Of a stretch of 58,841 nucleotides of DNA, positions 17,857-26,489 are shown in pieces. The stretch spans positions 1 to 58,841 of the forward strand of contig NZ_BSOS01000008.1 of the NCBI RefSeq assembly GCF_030160635.1. Direction: 5' to 3'. Under the pieces are notes generated by a model that searched no databases, had not been told where the DNA came from, and was given only the letters and a program-made list of their open reading frames with translations. The position numbers and the translations under genes were made by a program. Source of the DNA: Acidocella aquatica (GTDB lineage Bacteria > Pseudomonadota > Alphaproteobacteria > Acetobacterales > Acetobacteraceae). The stretch's first letter is position 1. Each line of letters starts with the position of its first letter.

Positions 17857-18162
17857 ATGGCCGTATTAGCTGATTTGGCCGGGTTATTGGGGTTGGCGGG
17901 CCTTGCGGGGCTCGCTGCTATGCGCTGGCCGTGCGACAAGACAAGGGCCGGCGCAATGATCCGGCTGCTCGGCTTGCTAGGATTCGGCGGGCTTGCCGGA
18001 TTGTGGATTGATGGTGCAGGTGCGATGGGCGCGGCTGGAGCATTCTCTTTGTGGAATCATCAGAATCCCCGTCTTGCCAGGCTGGGTTGGCTGGGTTGGT
18101 TGTTTCCGATTGGAAGCCTCTACATACTGGTTCATTTCCTGCATTTTCACCTCCGGCACTAG
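17857..18162 (+). CDS. Small Leu/Gly-rich membrane protein
   Basis: Predicted 101-residue protein with three hydrophobic stretches at about residues 4-25, 35-52 and 80-98. The first two are built of repeating LxGLxGL units. AGGAG lies 9 bp before the ATG at 17857, and the frame ends exactly where a perfect hairpin begins. This makes a real small inner-membrane protein plausible. I recognise no assigned function. It follows the amidase in the same direction after 39 bp, so it is probably the last gene of that operon. Confidence 0.55.
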   Translation: MAVLADLAGLLGLAGLAGLAAMRWPCDKTRAGAMIRLLGLLGFGGLAGLWIDGAGAMGAAGAFSLWNHQNPRLARLGWLGWLFPIGSLYILVHFLHFHLRH

Positions 18163-18193
18163 AACATGATCGCTTTAAGGGCGATCATGTTCT
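18161..18193. terminator. Perfect hairpin between convergent genes
   Basis: AGAACATGATCGC at 18161-18173 pairs perfectly with 18181-18193 across a 7-base loop. It starts within the stop codon of the small membrane protein and lies 57 bp from the stop of the convergent flavoprotein. There is no U-run, so it may be a bidirectional terminator or transcript-end stabiliser. Confidence 0.55.
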
Positions 18194-18249
18194 GACCACT
18201 TTCATAGATGACGCCTCACGGTTTAGCGACCTTCTAAAACTGGCGCGCG

Positions 18250-20370
18250 TTACATCGCCCTAATTTGCCCCACCGCTTTGGCTGCGCCTCGGATCGCGCC
18301 TTCGATATAGCTGACACCCGTGCAGTCCCCGGCGGTGAGAACGTTGAACCCGTCCTCGCGCAGTTGGTCGGCCAGACTGGTATCGCCGGTTGCCCCCATG
18401 GCTACGATTACATGGTTTGCTGGAAGCGAGCGAGGCTCCCCACGGGCATCGTTGAACGTAACAGCCGCCCGAGCGATGACAATGTTACTGACACCGCCAT
18501 AAAGTGCCACCCCATGCTCCTTGAGTTCGGGCAGCAGACGCAGCCGGCGTACGAGCAGCAGCCCCTTGCCCAGGCGGGGCGCGGATTCGAGAACCGCCAC
18601 CTGGCGGCCGCGTTCATTGAGAAATTCAGCCAGCTCGATGCCGACGAGTTCGCCGCCGATGATGACGATATTCCGCCCCAGGGGCATCCATCGGCGGCTG
18701 ACCTTGCGGACAAACTCCAGCTTTGCGGTCGACCCGATCGCAGCGCCGATCTTGGTAGCCAGGCGCGTCAGGAGGTTGGTTTTGCGCTTGAGTTCCGCGG
18801 AGCTCTGGCCGAGCAGCAATTGGCGCAAATCGTCGCCGCTATAGACATGAGGCAAATGGCTGCCGGGAATCTCGGGCATGTCTCGCCGTGCTCCGGTGGC
18901 GACGATCACCACATCAGGGGCGAGCGTGCGCAACAATTCCGGCGATGCCTCCGCCTTCAGCCGCACGTCCACCGAGGAGCGGGCGATCCGGTTCTGCAGC
19001 CATTCGAGCAATCGTTCATTGGCCGGATAGGCCAAGGCGGCGAACCGCAAGGTTCCGCCCAGGAGGTTACTCTTTTCCAGCAGCGTTACATGATGCCCCG
19101 AATCGGCCAGGCGGCACGCGGCTTCCATGCCAGCGGGGCCGCTGCCTACAACAACGGCGCGTTTTCGGCCATTATGGCCCTCCGGGAGGCGCTCCCACTC
19201 GAAACCTGTTTCCGGATTGACCGCGCAGCGCACCGGCTCGCGCACATAGGCGCAGCTGACGCAGGTGTAGCAATAAATGCACGGGCGAATCCCGGCTTCT
19301 TGCCCGGCCGCAAGCTTGTTCGGCAGTGCGGGGTCGGCCAGCAATTTGCGGCCCATCGCGATGAAATCGTATTTTCCCGCGCCGATATGCGCGTCCGCGG
19401 CGGCCGGTTCAACCCGGCCCGACGCGATGACGGGGATCGTGACGGCTGCCTTGATCGCTTGCGCGGCCGGGATGTTGGTTTCAGGCTGGTGCGGAATGTT
19501 CGAGGCCGAATGCAGCTTCCCGATACCGGCATTATGATAGGAGGTGACGGTTATCGCATCGGCACCGGCGGCCTCGGCCAGACGGGCTGTCGCGATGGCT
19601 TGTTCCAGGGTAATTCCCCCTTCCTTGCCGAATTCGCAGGCGTCCAGCTTGCACCAGAGCGGAAAATCAGGCTCGGTGGCGGCGCGCACCGCCGCGATGA
19701 TTTCTAGCAAAAGCCGCGCGCGATTTTCCAGCGCGCCACCATAGCGGTCGGTTCGCGTGTTGGTCTTGGGGGAGAGGAACGACGACAGCAAATAACCATG
19801 GCCGGCATGAAGCTCGATTGCATCGAAACCGGCCTTCACAGCCCTTGCCCCGGCGGCAGCGAAGCTGGCCACCACCGCATCGATATCCGCTTGCTCAAGA
19901 ATCTTGAGCTGTGGCGCCTTGCCAGAAAAACCAGAGGTTTCCTCAGGAAGAAAATAATCCATGAAATCCCCCTTCAGAGCGGGCGGGGCGCAGGGCGCCC
20001 AGAGCGGTTCACCGAAGGCGTCTGACGAGTAACCAGCGACGAGTCCGCCATGATGGAGCTGCGCAGCGATTTTGGCGCCATGGCGATGGACGCGTTCGGT
20101 CAACGTGGACAGTCCAGGAAGAAAACAGTCGTCCGAAATCGCCGTCTGGTTGGGCTGCACGGCGCCAACTGGCCATCCCACGCCGGTGACGCCAGAAATG
20201 ATCAGGCCGGCGCCTCCGCGCGCCTGTTCCTCGTGATAGGCAATCAGTCTTTCGCCCACCGTGCCATCGGGCTCGGAGAGGCTCACACCCATCGCGGCCA
20301 CAACAATGCGGTTGCGCGTTTCCAGTGTCGCGATCCGGCCGGGAGAGAAAAGGTTGCTGTAGGTGTTCAT
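18250..20370 (-). CDS. OYE-type NADH:flavin / FAD-NAD(P) iron-sulfur oxidoreductase (FadH/BaiCD-like)
   Basis: Two-part flavoenzyme of 706 residues, as in 2,4-dienoyl-CoA reductase and BaiCD-type 3-oxosteroid enzymes. Residues 1-370 form an OYE barrel with the normal LHAGHGYL active site and YGGALENR. A 4Fe-4S cysteine cluster follows in CIYCYTCVSC, with a further Cys in EPVRC. The C-terminal half has an FAD-binding motif (VVGSGPAGMEAACRLA) and an NAD(P)-binding segment. The start is the ATG at 20370 (MNTYSNLF), where the barrel begins; the longer frame adds an unlikely 33 residues. A reductive or oxidative step on a steroid enone or dienoyl-CoA is likely. It is divergent from the acyl-CoA dehydrogenases across 640 bp. 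Confidence 0.85.
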   Translation of the reverse strand: MNTYSNLFSPGRIATLETRNRIVVAAMGVSLSEPDGTVGERLIAYHEEQARGGAGLIISGVTGVGWPVGAVQPNQTAISDDCFLPGLSTLTERVHRHGAKIAAQLHHGGLVAGYSSDAFGEPLWAPCAPPALKGDFMDYFLPEETSGFSGKAPQLKILEQADIDAVVASFAAAGARAVKAGFDAIELHAGHGYLLSSFLSPKTNTRTDRYGGALENRARLLLEIIAAVRAATEPDFPLWCKLDACEFGKEGGITLEQAIATARLAEAAGADAITVTSYHNAGIGKLHSASNIPHQPETNIPAAQAIKAAVTIPVIASGRVEPAAADAHIGAGKYDFIAMGRKLLADPALPNKLAAGQEAGIRPCIYCYTCVSCAYVREPVRCAVNPETGFEWERLPEGHNGRKRAVVVGSGPAGMEAACRLADSGHHVTLLEKSNLLGGTLRFAALAYPANERLLEWLQNRIARSSVDVRLKAEASPELLRTLAPDVVIVATGARRDMPEIPGSHLPHVYSGDDLRQLLLGQSSAELKRKTNLLTRLATKIGAAIGSTAKLEFVRKVSRRWMPLGRNIVIIGGELVGIELAEFLNERGRQVAVLESAPRLGKGLLLVRRLRLLPELKEHGVALYGGVSNIVIARAAVTFNDARGEPRSLPANHVIVAMGATGDTSLADQLREDGFNVLTAGDCTGVSYIEGAIRGAAKAVGQIRAM

Positions 20371-21009
20371 GGCATAACCTTGCAGCCAGCGGCTGGAAGC
20401 GGGTGATTCGCATGTTTGCGCTTCATGAGCCGTTTTCCTCCTAAATGGGTTATGGCAGGCTTGCCTCAAGCCAACCCGTGCGTCAACGTGTGAATGTTGA
20501 AATTTTTTGGGTGTTTCTTATGTTCACCAAAAAAATATCGGTATTTATACTATATTTGCACATTTTTTTATAGAAAATTTACGCATTATGTGTTTTTGTG
20601 GCCAGTTAGAGTTGTGCGGATTGGGGTGTGGCGGCCATAAATGTTGGCAGCGATGCGGCGCCGATGCGCGCTTGAGACTAAAATCTTATAATTCGTAAAA
20701 AATATATCATAAGATACGCATATAATGAATTGAAACCCGATGGATACTTAGATAATACTCGTTCTGTTCGGTTTTGCGTGATCGCGCGGCGTGCCGGGGT
20801 GTTCGTTGCTCAGGCGCTCCGTTGCGGGTTGACGAGGCCGGTGTTGTGATGAACAGCCGGTTCGCCGAGCCAGGCTGCTTGCCGCAAGATGAGAGCAATA
20901 TGTGATTGTGTTGAGCCGGCGGTTCAATGTCATCGCATGAAATTGCTCGCTAAAACATGGGATAGAGCGTTCATCTGCTCGATGAACACTCTACGGGAGG
21001 GGCTGCATA
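20371..21009. other. Long divergent promoter region without a gene
   Basis: About 640 bp between the minus-strand flavoprotein and the plus-strand acyl-CoA dehydrogenases. Bases 20510-20730 are AT-rich and hold operator-like half-sites (TTTACGCAT at 20578-20586 and a dyad at 20692-20720). Bases 20750-20900 are GC-rich with no convincing coding signature. I see no RNA gene. GGGAGGGG before 21010 is the ribosome-binding site of the next gene. Confidence 0.5.
20692..20720. promoter_or_regulatory. Variant dyad operator (17-bp spacer)
   Basis: TTCGTA at 20692-20697 and TACGCA at 20715-20720, spacer 17 bp, AT-rich. It has the same half-sites as the 30-bp operators but is one base shorter. Confidence 0.45.
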
Positions 21010-22068
21010 ATGGAATTCGCATTTACGAGCGAACAGAAAATGATCGCCGAGACGGCGCGGGTTTTTTTTACCGAGAACGCGACCCGTGAACGGACGCGCC
21101 AGGCAATGGCCTGCGATGGGGTAGATTACGCGCTATGGGCCTCCTTTTGCCAGGAGTTGGGTTTCTCAGCCATAGGCATTCCCGAGAATCTGGGAGGTGC
21201 CGGATTGGGCCTTGTGGAGATGGCGATCATCGCGGAGGCCGCGGGCGCGCAAGTCGCCGCCTTTCCGATGTTTGGCTCGCTGGTGCTTTGTGCTCAGGCC
21301 ATCGCCGCGGGCGGTGGTGCCGGGCAGAGGGAGGATTTGCTCCCCCGCCTGATGTCTGGTGAAACGATTGCGGCCTATGGCCATGCCGCGACTCTCGTTG
21401 ACGATGGAAATGGATTGAGCGGTGAGGCGGCTTTCGTCGCGCATGGTGCCAGCGCGCGGATTTTCGTCGTCACGGGCAACAACGGCGCGTGGATCGTCAA
21501 GGCCGATGCCCCAGGGGTCAGCATTGCCCAGCTGACGACGATGGATCAAACCCGCCCTTACGCTCGTGTTGTGCTGTCGGGTGTGGTGGGTGAGCCTCTG
21601 GCGCAACCGGGCAAGGCCATTGCAGCCGCGCAACGGGCGGGCTTTGTCGCCATTGCGGCCGAGGCGCTGGGCGGCGCCCAGGCCTGTCTCGACCGGACTG
21701 TCGCCTACGCCCGGGAGCGGATCCAATTCGGCCGCTCGATTGGATCATTCCAGGCCTATAAGCACCGTTTGGCGGATATGATGATCGAAATTGAGCAGGC
21801 CCGCTCCGCGGTTTATTGGGCGGCCTGTGCGACCGATGAGGGCGCGGTTGACGCGGAGCTTGCGGCCCATGCCGCCAAAAGCTTCGCCGCCGATACCTAT
21901 TTCATGTGCGCGGGCAACATGATTCAGCTTCATGGCGGCATTGGCTTCACCTGGGAGCATGATGCTCATCTGTTCTTCAAGCGGGCCCGCGCGCTCCAGA
22001 GCATGTTGGGCAATGGCGACTGGCACCGCGAACAAGTCGCGGCCATGATTTTCGGAGAAATGGCATGA
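21010..22068 (+). CDS. Acyl-CoA dehydrogenase family protein, short subunit (pair 1)
   Basis: FAD-dependent acyl-CoA dehydrogenase of 352 residues. The N-terminal helical domain starts EFAFTSEQKMIAETAR, and the C-terminal QLHGGIGFTWEHD and FFKRARAL segments are typical. It is immediately followed, with a 4-bp ATGA overlap, by a 392-residue homologue. Such adjacent short/long pairs form alpha2beta2 heterotetramers in mycobacterial steroid catabolism (ChsE-type). The pair would introduce an alpha,beta double bond into a steroid-derived acyl-CoA. It is the first gene of an operon with MaoC and an NTF2-like gene. Confidence 0.85.
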   Translation: MEFAFTSEQKMIAETARVFFTENATRERTRQAMACDGVDYALWASFCQELGFSAIGIPENLGGAGLGLVEMAIIAEAAGAQVAAFPMFGSLVLCAQAIAAGGGAGQREDLLPRLMSGETIAAYGHAATLVDDGNGLSGEAAFVAHGASARIFVVTGNNGAWIVKADAPGVSIAQLTTMDQTRPYARVVLSGVVGEPLAQPGKAIAAAQRAGFVAIAAEALGGAQACLDRTVAYARERIQFGRSIGSFQAYKHRLADMMIEIEQARSAVYWAACATDEGAVDAELAAHAAKSFAADTYFMCAGNMIQLHGGIGFTWEHDAHLFFKRARALQSMLGNGDWHREQVAAMIFGEMA

Positions 22069-23243
22069 AGCTCGGATTTTCAACCGGAGATGAATTGTTC
22101 CGGCAGGAATGCGCGGACTGGCTGAACGGCCAGATGTCCGGCGAGTTCAAGGACATCAAGGGCATCACCAAGCTTACCGCGAGCCCTGAACGCCGCAAGG
22201 AATGGGAGCAGCGGCTGGGTGAGGCCCGTTGGGGCTGCATCGGTTGGCCGATTGAATGGGGCGGGCGCGGCGCGACTCTGGGGCAGCAGGTGATCTTTGC
22301 CGAGGAATATGCGCGGGCCGGGGTGCCGGGGCGCGTAAACCACATTGGCGTTGAACTCGCGGGTCCGACGATTCTCGCTTTCGGTACGCCCGAACAGAAG
22401 CAACGCTTCTTGCCCAGCATTGCCAAGGGCATGACCATTTTCTGCCAAGGCTTTTCTGAACCCAATGCCGGCTCAGACCTTGCAGGCGTTCGCACCGCGG
22501 CACGGCTCGAAGGTGGCGAATGGGTGGTCAACGGTCAAAAGATATGGACTAGCCTTGCTCACATCGCGGACTGGATTTTCGTGCTTTCGCGCAGCGAGAA
22601 GGGATCGAGCGGGCCCAATGGCCTGACCTTCCTGATGATGGAACTCCGCCAGCCGGGCATTGAGGTCCGTGGGATCAAGCAGATTAATGGTGATTCCGAA
22701 TTCAACGAGACCTTCTTCACCGATGCGCGCTGCCCGGCAGACAGCCTGATCGGCGCGGCGGGCGATGGCTGGCGCATCGCGATGGGGCTGCTGGCGTTCG
22801 AGCGCGGTGTCTCCACCCTGGGGCAGCAGATGGGGTTCCGCAACGAGCTGGACGAGATCATCAGGGCCGCCAAGGAAAATGGCGCAGCCAGGTCTCCGCT
22901 GATCCGCCAGCGTATCGCCAAGGCGGAAATTGGCCTGCGGCTGATGCGTTATGGCGCGCTGCGGATGCTGTCGAACGCGGATCATTCGAAGATCGACGGT
23001 GCCGCCCTTACCTACAAGATTCAGTGGGCAAGCTGGCGGCGCGGCCTCGGTGAACTGGCGATGGACGTGCTCGGCCAGGCGGGGGAGGTGACGGATACCA
23101 ATGACTATGAATGGGCGGCGCTTCCCAACCTGTTTCTTTTTTCCCGAGCGGATACGATTTATGGCGGCACCAACCAGATCCAACGCAACCTGATCGCTGA
23201 GCGTGGCCTTGGTATGCCGCGCGAACCAAGAGGCGATGCGTGA
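22065..23243 (+). CDS. Acyl-CoA dehydrogenase, long subunit (pair 1)
   Basis: Acyl-CoA dehydrogenase of 392 residues. The FAD-binding segment GFSEPNAGSDLAGVRT and the C-terminal IYGGTNQIQRNLIAERGLG are both intact. The position of the medium-chain-type catalytic Glu before GTNQIQR is Gly, so the base must sit elsewhere, as in ChsE-like enzymes. The start overlaps the preceding gene by ATGA, indicating coupled translation and probably a heteromeric enzyme. Sequence style and layout parallel the pair at 40.8-43.0 kb. Confidence 0.87.
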   Translation: MKLGFSTGDELFRQECADWLNGQMSGEFKDIKGITKLTASPERRKEWEQRLGEARWGCIGWPIEWGGRGATLGQQVIFAEEYARAGVPGRVNHIGVELAGPTILAFGTPEQKQRFLPSIAKGMTIFCQGFSEPNAGSDLAGVRTAARLEGGEWVVNGQKIWTSLAHIADWIFVLSRSEKGSSGPNGLTFLMMELRQPGIEVRGIKQINGDSEFNETFFTDARCPADSLIGAAGDGWRIAMGLLAFERGVSTLGQQMGFRNELDEIIRAAKENGAARSPLIRQRIAKAEIGLRLMRYGALRMLSNADHSKIDGAALTYKIQWASWRRGLGELAMDVLGQAGEVTDTNDYEWAALPNLFLFSRADTIYGGTNQIQRNLIAERGLGMPREPRGDA

Positions 23244-23246
23244 GCC

Positions 23247-23762
23247 GTGACCGCCATCTATAACCACCCGCGTGATCTGATCGGGAAGGAAGGTACGCGT
23301 TTTGGCCCGACAGAGTGGTTAACCATCGATCAGGAGCGGATCAATCGCTTCGCCTGCGCTACCGGCGATCATCAATGGATCCATGTTGACGTGGAGCGCG
23401 CTAAAAACGGTCCGTTCGGCGGGACGATCGCGCATGGTTACCTGACCATGAGCCTGGTAGGCCGTTTTTTGCCCCAGTTGGTGGTGGTCAATAATGTTTC
23501 CATGGGCGTCAATGTCGGCGCCGACCGGCTGCGTTTCATCTCCCCCGTTCTCGTCGGGTCGCGTATCCGTGCTGTGGGGGAGATGGTCCGGGTTGAGGAG
23601 ATCAAAGGCGGTATCCAGTCGGTTGTGCGCGTGACGGTGGAGATCGAGGGCAGCGACAAACCGGCCTGCGTTCTCGACATGATCAGCCGCAGCTATCCGC
23701 AGGAACATATCCGCCCAGAAACGGAAGGAGCAGGCCATGAACCAGGATACGGCACTCACTAA
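23247..23762 (+). CDS. MaoC-like enoyl-CoA hydratase (copy 1)
   Basis: Hot-dog-fold MaoC dehydratase of 171 residues. The hydratase-2 motif is present: TGDHQWIHVD with the Asp, then GTIAHGYLT with the His. It starts with GTG at 23247, three bases after the acyl-CoA dehydrogenase stop, so it should hydrate the product of that enzyme. Its 3' end overlaps the next gene by 26 bp. It is clearly paralogous to the MaoC gene at 37517 (shared GPT(E/D)WLTIDQ and TIAHGYLT blocks). Confidence 0.87.
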   Translation: MTAIYNHPRDLIGKEGTRFGPTEWLTIDQERINRFACATGDHQWIHVDVERAKNGPFGGTIAHGYLTMSLVGRFLPQLVVVNNVSMGVNVGADRLRFISPVLVGSRIRAVGEMVRVEEIKGGIQSVVRVTVEIEGSDKPACVLDMISRSYPQEHIRPETEGAGHEPGYGTH

Positions 23763-24390
23763 CCTCGCGCAGCGTATCGACAGGCTCGAATCGCTTGACC
23801 AGATACGGCAGTTGGCGGCCAAATACGCCCTGGCGCTGGATATGCGCGACATGGATGCCATGGTTTCGCTGTTTCCGGAGACTGTCCGTGTGGGGCGGAA
23901 TACGTCAGGCCGTTTGGCGCTGCGCGTTTTCATGGACCAAACCTTGCGTGCGCCCTTTACCGGAACTTCGCACCATATTGGGGGGCATGTCATCGAGTTT
24001 GATGATCCCGGCCACGCCCACGGCGTGGTCTATTCCAAAAATGAGCATGAGACCGGTGATGAATGGGTTATCATGCAGATGATGTATATCGATGACTACG
24101 TTCGGGTGGCGGAGCCTGACGGGCCGAGATGGTATTTTGCGCGGCGGTTGCCACTTTACTGGTATGCGTCCGATCTCAACAAGCCGCCCATAGGCGAGCA
24201 CAAAATGCGCTGGCCGGGAACTGATTGGGTGGATGGGAATTTCCATAAGCTTTTCCCAAGCTACCAGGAATTCTGGGCGCGCGGCGGAGATCATGGGGGA
24301 CCCGTGGCTGATCCAGCGCCTCTGGAAGGATTCCTGAAGGCGATGCGGCGCGGCACTGGCGCGCCGAAGGTGAAAGTGCGGGCCGATTAG
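23737..24390 (+). CDS. NTF2/SnoaL-like protein (copy 1)
   Basis: SnoaL-type (nuclear transport factor 2-like) cone-fold protein of 217 residues. The N-terminal helix DQIRQLAAKYALALDMRD and the following DAMVSLF are typical. AAGGAG precedes the ATG, and the gene overlaps maoC by 26 bp. Members of this fold include ketosteroid isomerases and lyases, but also many without known activity. I do not see residues that prove a reaction. A second, shorter NTF2-like gene at 39663 sits beside the other acyl-CoA dehydrogenase/MaoC set. Confidence 0.7.
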   Translation: MNQDTALTNLAQRIDRLESLDQIRQLAAKYALALDMRDMDAMVSLFPETVRVGRNTSGRLALRVFMDQTLRAPFTGTSHHIGGHVIEFDDPGHAHGVVYSKNEHETGDEWVIMQMMYIDDYVRVAEPDGPRWYFARRLPLYWYASDLNKPPIGEHKMRWPGTDWVDGNFHKLFPSYQEFWARGGDHGGPVADPAPLEGFLKAMRRGTGAPKVKVRAD

Positions 24391-24661
24391 GGGGAAACGC
24401 CGGCAGGGGCTTGCGCTGACCGTTCGCGGTGGGAGATTTCTGAGGATATACCTGTGTAAGGCGCGGGGCTGGACCGTTGATACAAGCCCGGCAGATGAAG
24501 CGAGAATTCTTGTCGCGCTGTTTCTGCGGGCATCGTTTCGCATGGTGCTGGACCAGCGGCCTGGCTTCGGTTATGGATAAAAATGGGGATTTCGTCTTTC
24601 CAGAATTGAAAATCTCAGTTAACTGTAGAGAAATTAGTTGGAATAGCATGGTCATGTGCCA

Positions 24662-25144
24662 ATGAAATTGCGCAAAGGCAGACGTATTAGCACCGTAGGC
24701 ATTGATGATGTTGATAAGGGGATTATTGATCTCCTCACGGTCAATGGCCGCGCGACGAATCAGGAAATTGCGGCGCGGCTATCGGTGACGCCTACGACGG
24801 TTTCTTCCCGGCTGAACCGCATGGAAAAACAAAAAATCATGAAGGTCGTGGCGGTAACGGATTTCGCCGCGCATGGCTTCAACGTGATCATGGCGATAGG
24901 GGTCCGGGTTGCTGGCCGGCCCGTGATGGAGGTTGCGCAGGCCCTGGCGGCGCTGCCGGAAGTGCTTAGCGTCAATATCACCCATGGCAATCATGATATT
25001 GAGATTTTGGTGGTTTTGCATGATTTTGAAGAGGTGAGTGTTTTTCTGAATGAGCATATTCGGCTCGTGCCGGGCATTGAAGAGTTAAGTCCAGGGCTGG
25101 CGGCGGAGATTAAAAAATATGAATTCAATATTGCACCATTATGA
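24662..25144 (+). CDS. Lrp/AsnC-family regulator 1
   Basis: Feast/famine-type transcriptional regulator of 160 residues. The N-terminal winged helix-turn-helix covers about 14-62 (TNQEIAARLSVTPTTVSSRL) and the RAM ligand-binding domain about 75-150. The ATG at 24662 is chosen; an in-frame GTG lies two codons upstream. It overlaps the next regulator by ATGA, so the two are made together and may form mixed oligomers. Small acids or CoA intermediates are plausible effectors, by inference. It is a candidate for binding the 30-bp dyads. Confidence 0.87.
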   Translation: MKLRKGRRISTVGIDDVDKGIIDLLTVNGRATNQEIAARLSVTPTTVSSRLNRMEKQKIMKVVAVTDFAAHGFNVIMAIGVRVAGRPVMEVAQALAALPEVLSVNITHGNHDIEILVVLHDFEEVSVFLNEHIRLVPGIEELSPGLAAEIKKYEFNIAPL

Positions 25145-25656
25145 CTAACCATATGCTGGACGATCTGGACCGCAAGATCATTGAAAGTTTTAGCCGCGAC
25201 GGCCGGGCTTCCAACAGGCAAATTGCTTTGGAGCTTGATGTAACGGAAGGTACGATCCGTACCCGGATCAAACGTTTGCAGGCGCGCCGGCTGATTCATT
25301 TCACGGCGGTGCGCAGCTACCGTTTCGCGGGTTCGCCCAATCTGGTGTTGTTGGGGATTCATTGTGAGCAAATGAAGGTGCCGAAAATCTCCCAGGCCCT
25401 TGTTGAGATGCCTGAGATTGGGTGCGTGATCGAAATGCTCGGGCGTTACAGCATCCTGGCGATGGGGTTGTTTACCAGCCTGGAGGAAGTCCACGAAATC
25501 ATTCTGGAACGTATCCGTTTGCTGCCTGGCGTGAAGCATGTCGAAAGCTCCATTGCGGTTCATAACATCAAATATCATAGCTCCATCGCCCGGATTACAA
25601 GCCGACAGATACAAGATGCCGAAAAGAACGGGGAAGACAGCGAAGAGCGGGGATGA
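25141..25656 (+). CDS. Lrp/AsnC-family regulator 2
   Basis: Second Lrp/AsnC regulator, 171 residues. The helix-turn-helix is at about 7-55 (SNRQIALELDVTEGTIRTRI) and a RAM domain follows. The start overlaps the first regulator by ATGA. The two proteins are divergent, so this is an old pair rather than a recent duplication. It converges with the minus-strand SDR at 25728. No TetR-type KstR repressor is present in the window. Confidence 0.87.
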   Translation: MTNHMLDDLDRKIIESFSRDGRASNRQIALELDVTEGTIRTRIKRLQARRLIHFTAVRSYRFAGSPNLVLLGIHCEQMKVPKISQALVEMPEIGCVIEMLGRYSILAMGLFTSLEEVHEIILERIRLLPGVKHVESSIAVHNIKYHSSIARITSRQIQDAEKNGEDSEERG

Positions 25657-25727
25657 TCCGTCAAGGAAGGGCTTGTTAAGAGTTGGCGTCCCGGGGAGGC
25701 GGCGCGTCAACTTCAGGCGATTAGCCT

Positions 25728-26489
25728 TTAACCCGCTGTTTGTCCTCCATCCACCGGCAGGGCGATGCCCGTTATGTTGCAAGCATCCGCCGACGCCAGA
25801 TAAGCAACCGCGGCGGCGATCTCCTTTGCGTCCGAAAGCTTACCGGTTTTTGGTGCCAGCCGGGAAATTTTTTGTAGATTCGCCCAGTCCGGTATGGGGG
25901 CGTTAGCGCGGATGAGCGGCGTGTCAACCGCGCCAGGGCAGATGGCGTTCACGCGCAGCCCGGCATCGGCATATTCCACGGCCAGGGCGCGGGTGAAGCC
26001 CAGCAGCCCTGCTTTGCTCGCGCAATAGGCCGCCGCGTAGGGCACCCCCTGCAGCCCCGCCGCGGAGCTGATATTAACGATATTGCCCTTGGTCTCGAGT
26101 AAAAAGGGCAGGGCCGCGCGGGTGACGTGGAAGGCCGCATTCAGATTGACATCCAACACCTTGCCCCAGCGGGCCGGGTCACATTCATGTGTGCGGTCCC
26201 AGAGCATGATCCCGGCATTGTTGACCAGCACATCAAGCCGCCCCAACGCCGCAACCGCATCCGCCACCAGCTTCATGCACTGGGCGGGGTCTGCCGCGTT
26301 ATAGCCGAAGGCGAGAGCCACGCTTCCATGCGCCGCGGCAAGGGCGGTGGCGGCGGCCTGGGCCCCGGCAAGGTCCAGGTCGGCCAAGGCTGTGCTGGCC
26401 CCCTCGGCCGCCAAGCGCGCCGCCGTTGCACGGCCGATGCCCGAGGCGGCGCCGGTGACCAGCACGGCCTTACCAGCGAAGCGGATCAC
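25728..26489 (-). CDS. SDR family oxidoreductase at the end of the ipdAB operon
   Basis: Classical SDR of 253 residues. TGAASGIGRA forms the cofactor loop, NNAG is intact, and Ser is in NISSAAG with Tyr/Lys in YCASK. It starts with GTG at 26489 inside a GTGA overlap with the ipdB stop, so the genes are coupled. Several SDRs accompany echA20-ipdAB in actinobacterial C/D-ring clusters, and this one probably oxidises a hydroxyacyl intermediate of ring C/D degradation. The exact step is not assignable. Confidence 0.82.
   Translation of the reverse strand: MIRFAGKAVLVTGAASGIGRATAARLAAEGASTALADLDLAGAQAAATALAAAHGSVALAFGYNAADPAQCMKLVADAVAALGRLDVLVNNAGIMLWDRTHECDPARWGKVLDVNLNAAFHVTRAALPFLLETKGNIVNISSAAGLQGVPYAAAYCASKAGLLGFTRALAVEYADAGLRVNAICPGAVDTPLIRANAPIPDWANLQKISRLAPKTGKLSDAKEIAAAVAYLASADACNITGIALPVDGGQTAG

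Noticed and set aside
18265-19707. A 480-codon frame antisense to the OYE/FAD oxidoreductase
   Set aside because: It mirrors a well-supported flavoenzyme; composition is Arg/Ala/Gly-rich without domain motifs.
20507-20898. Short frames in the long divergent gap (20507-20698 plus, 20707-20898 minus)
   Set aside because: No ribosome-binding sites, no similarity to known families, and they overlap AT-rich promoter and operator-like sequence.
25657-25727. Terminator between the second regulator and the convergent SDR
   Set aside because: Only a weak, mismatched inverted repeat is present, not strong enough to call.
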